A DNA stretch of 8,478 nucleotides, taken from assembly GCA_039024295.1 (NCBI GenBank), contig JBCDIQ010000267.1, positions 1-8,478 of the forward strand, written 5' to 3'. The notes beneath the pieces were generated by a model. It was not told the DNA's origin. It saw only the letters and a list, made by a program, of their open reading frames with translations, and ran no database searches. Shown piece by piece: positions 6,674 through 8,478 of this stretch. The number at the start of each line of letters is the position of its first letter. The stretch's first letter is position 1. Source of the stretch: JBCDIQ01 sp039024295 (lineage in GTDB: Bacteria > Bacteroidota > Bacteroidia > J057). The position numbers and the translations under genes were made by a program.

Positions 6674-6708
6674 CCTAATACCTATCAGCTAATACCTATC
6701 AGCTATTC
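6674..6708 (+). repeat. Right (CCTAATA-type) array of 5 heptamers in the cas1 leader
   Basis: CCTAATA, CCTATCA, GCTAATA, CCTATCA and GCTATTC run in perfect 7-bp register. The first four amount to a 14-bp unit repeated with one base change. Six more bases (TCCCCT) lead to the cas1 ATG. CTGAACA at 6661-6667 appears to be an older heptamer just out of register. These are the same forms as the last heptamers before cas4. Confidence 0.8.
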
Positions 6709-6714
6709 TCCCCT

Positions 6715-7788
6715 ATGAAAAAACCCTACTACCTATTCAGCAACGGTCGCTTGCGCAGGAAGCACAACACCTTGTTTTTGGAGCGCAAGGAGTATGCTCG
6801 CAATCCAGGCGAAGCCCTTGAAGACACCGGGGCACCGCCTGATGCTCCTATCGCTGGCAAACACCCCTTTCCGATTGAGCATGTGGAGTCGCTGCATTTG
6901 TTTGGGGAAATCGACCTGAACACCAAGCTGATTTCCTTCCTGGCGCAGCACAAGGTGCCGGCTTTTTGCTTCGATTATTACGGCAACTTCACCGCAACCC
7001 TGTACCCGAGGGATTTCCTGCTGAGTGGCAGGCTACACGTGAGACAAGTGCAAGCCTACCTGAAGAAATCTCACCGACTGGCCCTGGCCCGTACCTTTGT
7101 GGACACAGCCCTGCACAATATGCTACGTGTGCTCAAATACTACAGCAGCCGCATGCCGACAGTTGGACTGGGGACCGGCATTGAATGGATGGAGGCCCAG
7201 CGTGAAGGCTTAGTAGCTGTGGCAAGTATTGAAGAGTTGATGGGCATGGAGGGGAACTGCCGGGAACGGTATTATAGCTTATGGCCACTGATTTTGGGAG
7301 AATCCGGGCGGGCCTTTCCTTTTGAGCGGCGCAGCAGAAGGCCGCCTTCCAACTCGCTCAATGCGTTGATCTCATTTGGCAACAGCCTGTGCTATACCAC
7401 GGTGATCCGACAGATTTACCGCACAGCCCTCGACCCGAAGCTGAGCTACCTGCATGAACCAGGTGAGCGTAGGTTTAGCTTAGCCCTGGATTTGGCAGAA
7501 GTTTTCAAGCCATTGCTGGTGGATCGGGCGATCTTCAGGTTGATCAAAACGGGCAGCATCAAGCCCAAGCATTTCGAAGACCGGCTAGGAGGGGTGTACC
7601 TGAGCGAAACGGGCAGGCGCATTTTTGTAGAGCATTGGGACAACCGCCTCCGGCAAACCATCCAGCACCGCACCCTGAACAAAAAGGTGAGTTATGAACG
7701 CCTCATTCGGCTGGAATGCTACCGACTGATTCGCCACCTGATGGACCCCAAGAACGAAGTATATGAGGGCTTTCGGATGTGGTGGTAG
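6715..7788 (+). CDS. cas1: Cas1 integrase, type I-B-like
   Basis: Cas1 is the metal-dependent integrase that, in a complex with Cas2, inserts new spacers at the leader end of the array. The 357-residue sequence opens with the typical KKPYYLFSNGRLRRKHNTL, followed by the beta-domain signature FGEIDLNTKLISFL (63-76) and the FCFDYYGNFTATLYPRD region. Expected active-site residues are present: E179 in GMEGNCRERYY, H247 in YLHEPG, and D259 and E262 in LALDLAEVFKP. It is somewhat longer than many I-B Cas1 proteins. The extra length appears to be a Pro/Ala/Gly-rich stretch at about residues 30-50 (within NPGEALEDTGAPPDAPIAG), between the first strands and the EHVESLHLFGE motif. The stop is 173 bp before cas2. 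Confidence 0.97.
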   Translation: MKKPYYLFSNGRLRRKHNTLFLERKEYARNPGEALEDTGAPPDAPIAGKHPFPIEHVESLHLFGEIDLNTKLISFLAQHKVPAFCFDYYGNFTATLYPRDFLLSGRLHVRQVQAYLKKSHRLALARTFVDTALHNMLRVLKYYSSRMPTVGLGTGIEWMEAQREGLVAVASIEELMGMEGNCRERYYSLWPLILGESGRAFPFERRSRRPPSNSLNALISFGNSLCYTTVIRQIYRTALDPKLSYLHEPGERRFSLALDLAEVFKPLLVDRAIFRLIKTGSIKPKHFEDRLGGVYLSETGRRIFVEHWDNRLRQTIQHRTLNKKVSYERLIRLECYRLIRHLMDPKNEVYEGFRMWW

Positions 7789-7798
7789 GAAGAGATGC

Positions 7799-7826
7799 GG
7801 TTTACAGTTTTCAGTTCACGGTTTAC
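7799..7826 (+). repeat. Left (GTTT-type) heptamer arm, spacer before cas2
   Basis: Four contiguous 7-mers (GGTTTAC, AGTTTTC, AGTTCAC, GGTTTAC) start 10 bp after the cas1 stop. CAGTTTTCAGTT at 7805-7816 is the exact reverse complement of AACTGAAAACTG at 7924-7935 in the right arm, a 12-bp perfect inverted repeat. Between the arms lies an AT-rich core that includes the palindrome AATTGCAATT (7835-7844). Confidence 0.8.
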
Positions 7827-7905
7827 TGTAGTTGAATTGCAATTATTTTCCTGGTGTGAAAACTATTTTTGCTTGAAGATTATTCTGCCAACTGATTTCC
7901 AATCC

Positions 7906-7911
7906 TATAAT
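7906..7911 (+). promoter_or_regulatory. Possible -10 element of a cas2 promoter
   Basis: TATAAT occurs 50 bp before the cas2 ATG in the AT-rich core between the two heptamer arms. No convincing -35 is seen at normal spacing; TTGAAG lies too far upstream at 7873-7878. A Bacteroidota-type TAnnTTTG element is not clear either. An independent cas2 promoter is possible but weakly supported. Confidence 0.25.
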
Positions 7912-7925
7912 TACATATTAACCAA

Positions 7926-7960
7926 CTGAAAACTGAATACCGATAACCGAAAACTAATCT
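7926..7960 (+). repeat. Right (CTGAAAA-type) array of 5 heptamers in the cas2 leader
   Basis: CTGAAAA, CTGAATA, CCGATAA, CCGAAAA and CTAATCT run in unbroken 7-bp register, with one extra T before the cas2 ATG. They are complementary in type to the heptamers after the cas1 stop, so the whole spacer has an inverted-repeat plan. Confidence 0.8.
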
Positions 7961-7961
7961 T

Positions 7962-8228
7962 ATGCCCTACTACCTCGCCGTTTATGACATGAACCAACAA
8001 CGAGTTGGCAAAGCACTGAAGCTATTTCGCAGGTACCTGAACTGGGTACAAAACTCTGTGTTTGAAGGAGAGCTGACCTATGCGCAGTACGAATGCCTGA
8101 AAGCAGAAGTGAAGGAGCTCATAGAGCCTGGGGAGGACAGCGTCATTTTTTACGAGCTGCGGGATGAGCGGTATGCTGCTCGCACAGTAATGGGCGAGGA
8201 ACGTGGAAATCGATCTAGATTTTTGTAA
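7962..8228 (+). CDS. cas2: Cas2, adaptation complex subunit
   Basis: The complete 88-residue protein has the Cas2 ferredoxin-like fold signature. YYLAVYDM contains the conserved D9 after the first strand, and the family-typical RYLNWVQNSVFEGEL occurs at residues 24-38. DSVIFYEL (59-66) is the later strand, and the short tail contains MGEERGNRSRFL. Cas2 forms the central dimer that holds the prespacer between two Cas1 dimers. It is the last gene of the locus and is followed directly by the leader-like region, the usual arrangement for a cas operon that abuts its own array. Confidence 0.97.
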   Translation: MPYYLAVYDMNQQRVGKALKLFRRYLNWVQNSVFEGELTYAQYECLKAEVKELIEPGEDSVIFYELRDERYAARTVMGEERGNRSRFL

Positions 8229-8236
8229 ATTTCAGG

Positions 8237-8346
8237 GTCGTCGTCCTACAGAGAGGCGCAACGATTACACGTTGGTTCTTTGACGTATGAAAAACCTTTT
8301 AGACATAAAATGCTGGTTTAAAATGGATTATACCCTGTCGTCGTCC
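8237..8346 (+). repeat. Pair of GTCGTCGTCC decamers spaced 100 bp apart in the leader
   Basis: GTCGTCGTCC occurs at 8237-8246 and again, identically, at 8337-8346. Flanking bases differ, so the decamer itself is what is duplicated or conserved. The second copy ends about 98 bp before the apparent first CRISPR repeat. A protein-binding role in adaptation or transcription is a reasonable guess but unproven. Confidence 0.75.
8280..8311 (+). promoter_or_regulatory. Candidate promoter for the CRISPR array
   Basis: TTGACG (8280-8285) resembles a -35 box. CATAAA (8304-8309) at 18-bp spacing or TAAAAT (8306-8311) at 20-bp spacing could be the -10. The orientation points into the array. The prediction is by eye, and Bacteroidota promoters often differ from this consensus. 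Confidence 0.4.
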
Positions 8347-8444
8347 AGCGTACTATATTGCCTTATCTCTACCCGACGCAATTCCCCCAGGCTTTTGCCA
8401 AGAAAATCTGGGATTCCTGCATGTTTTACAGGTATTTGCGCGGG

Positions 8445-8478
8445 CCTCAAATCGCACCTTATTGGTATTGAAACATTG
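8445..8478 (+). CRISPR. First CRISPR repeat (about 30 nt) and start of first spacer; array continues beyond window
   Basis: Positions about 8445-8474 read as a single repeat: an AATCGCACC block, TTATT, then GGTATTGAAAC. This closely follows the familiar type I-A/I-B/III repeat pattern in which AATCGNACC is followed by a short AT segment and ends in ATTGAAAC. The last eight bases (8467-8474) equal the classic 8-nt 5' handle of Cas6-processed crRNA. ACC and GGT around TTATT give a small stem. The four remaining bases (ATTG) would begin spacer 1. Only one copy is in view, so repetition cannot be shown directly, and the 5' boundary is uncertain by a few bases. Confidence 0.75.

Larger units (their letters stand above)
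8229..8444 (+). promoter_or_regulatory. Putative CRISPR leader
   Basis: This 216-bp non-coding stretch lies between cas2 and the apparent first repeat. It holds a sigma70-like promoter candidate, a decamer repeated exactly 100 bp apart, a small dyad (CAACG at 8259-8263 pairing with CGTTG at 8270-8274), and no heptamer arrays. Leaders normally drive pre-crRNA transcription and guide Cas1-Cas2 to the first repeat. The leader role is inferred from position and from the repeat at the right edge. Confidence 0.65.

Overview
The window is most of a class 1 type I CRISPR-Cas locus, with every gene on the + strand. It probably comes from a Bacteroidota-like bacterium. The start codons lack Shine-Dalgarno sequences and sit in A-rich or pyrimidine-rich leaders, and the Cas1, Cas2, Cas4 and HD-Cas3 sequences and the gene content fit a Bacteroidota type I-B-like system. 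This placement is inference, because no rRNA or marker gene is present.

Positions 1-5831 form a tightly packed interference block: the 3' part of a probable cas5 (running in from the left edge), a divergent cas8-like large subunit, a DevR/Cst2-type cas7, a full-length HD-helicase cas3, and a gene of the pRiA4b ORF-3 family (PF07929-like). Gaps here are only 9-11 bp, or an 8-bp overlap, so one polycistronic mRNA is likely. Cas5, Cas8 and Cas7 should build the crRNA-guided surveillance complex and Cas3 should degrade bound DNA. No cas6 is visible; it may lie upstream of the window.

Positions 5832-8228 hold the adaptation genes cas4, cas1 and cas2. Their layout is quite different: each is preceded by a 159-196 bp spacer. 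The spacers contain a degenerate repeat family with a strict 7-bp period. GTTT-type heptamers follow each upstream stop codon, and the complementary CTGAAAA/CCTAATA-type heptamers lead up to the next ATG. Before cas4, twelve heptamers run in unbroken register into the start codon. The cas4-cas1 part also looks more GC-rich than cas8-cas7-cas3.

Positions 8229-8444 look like a CRISPR leader. It has a candidate promoter and two copies of a decamer exactly 100 bp apart. At the right edge, about 8445-8474, lies what appears to be the first CRISPR repeat, ending in ATTGAAAC, the classic 8-nt crRNA 5' handle. The array itself is outside the window.

The most noteworthy points are the heptamer arrays that form the 5' leaders of the adaptation genes, the pRiA4b ORF-3 gene embedded in the cas operon behind a C8 tract, the unusual cas5-cas8-cas7-cas3 order with a cysteine-free Cas8, and the paired decamers in the leader.
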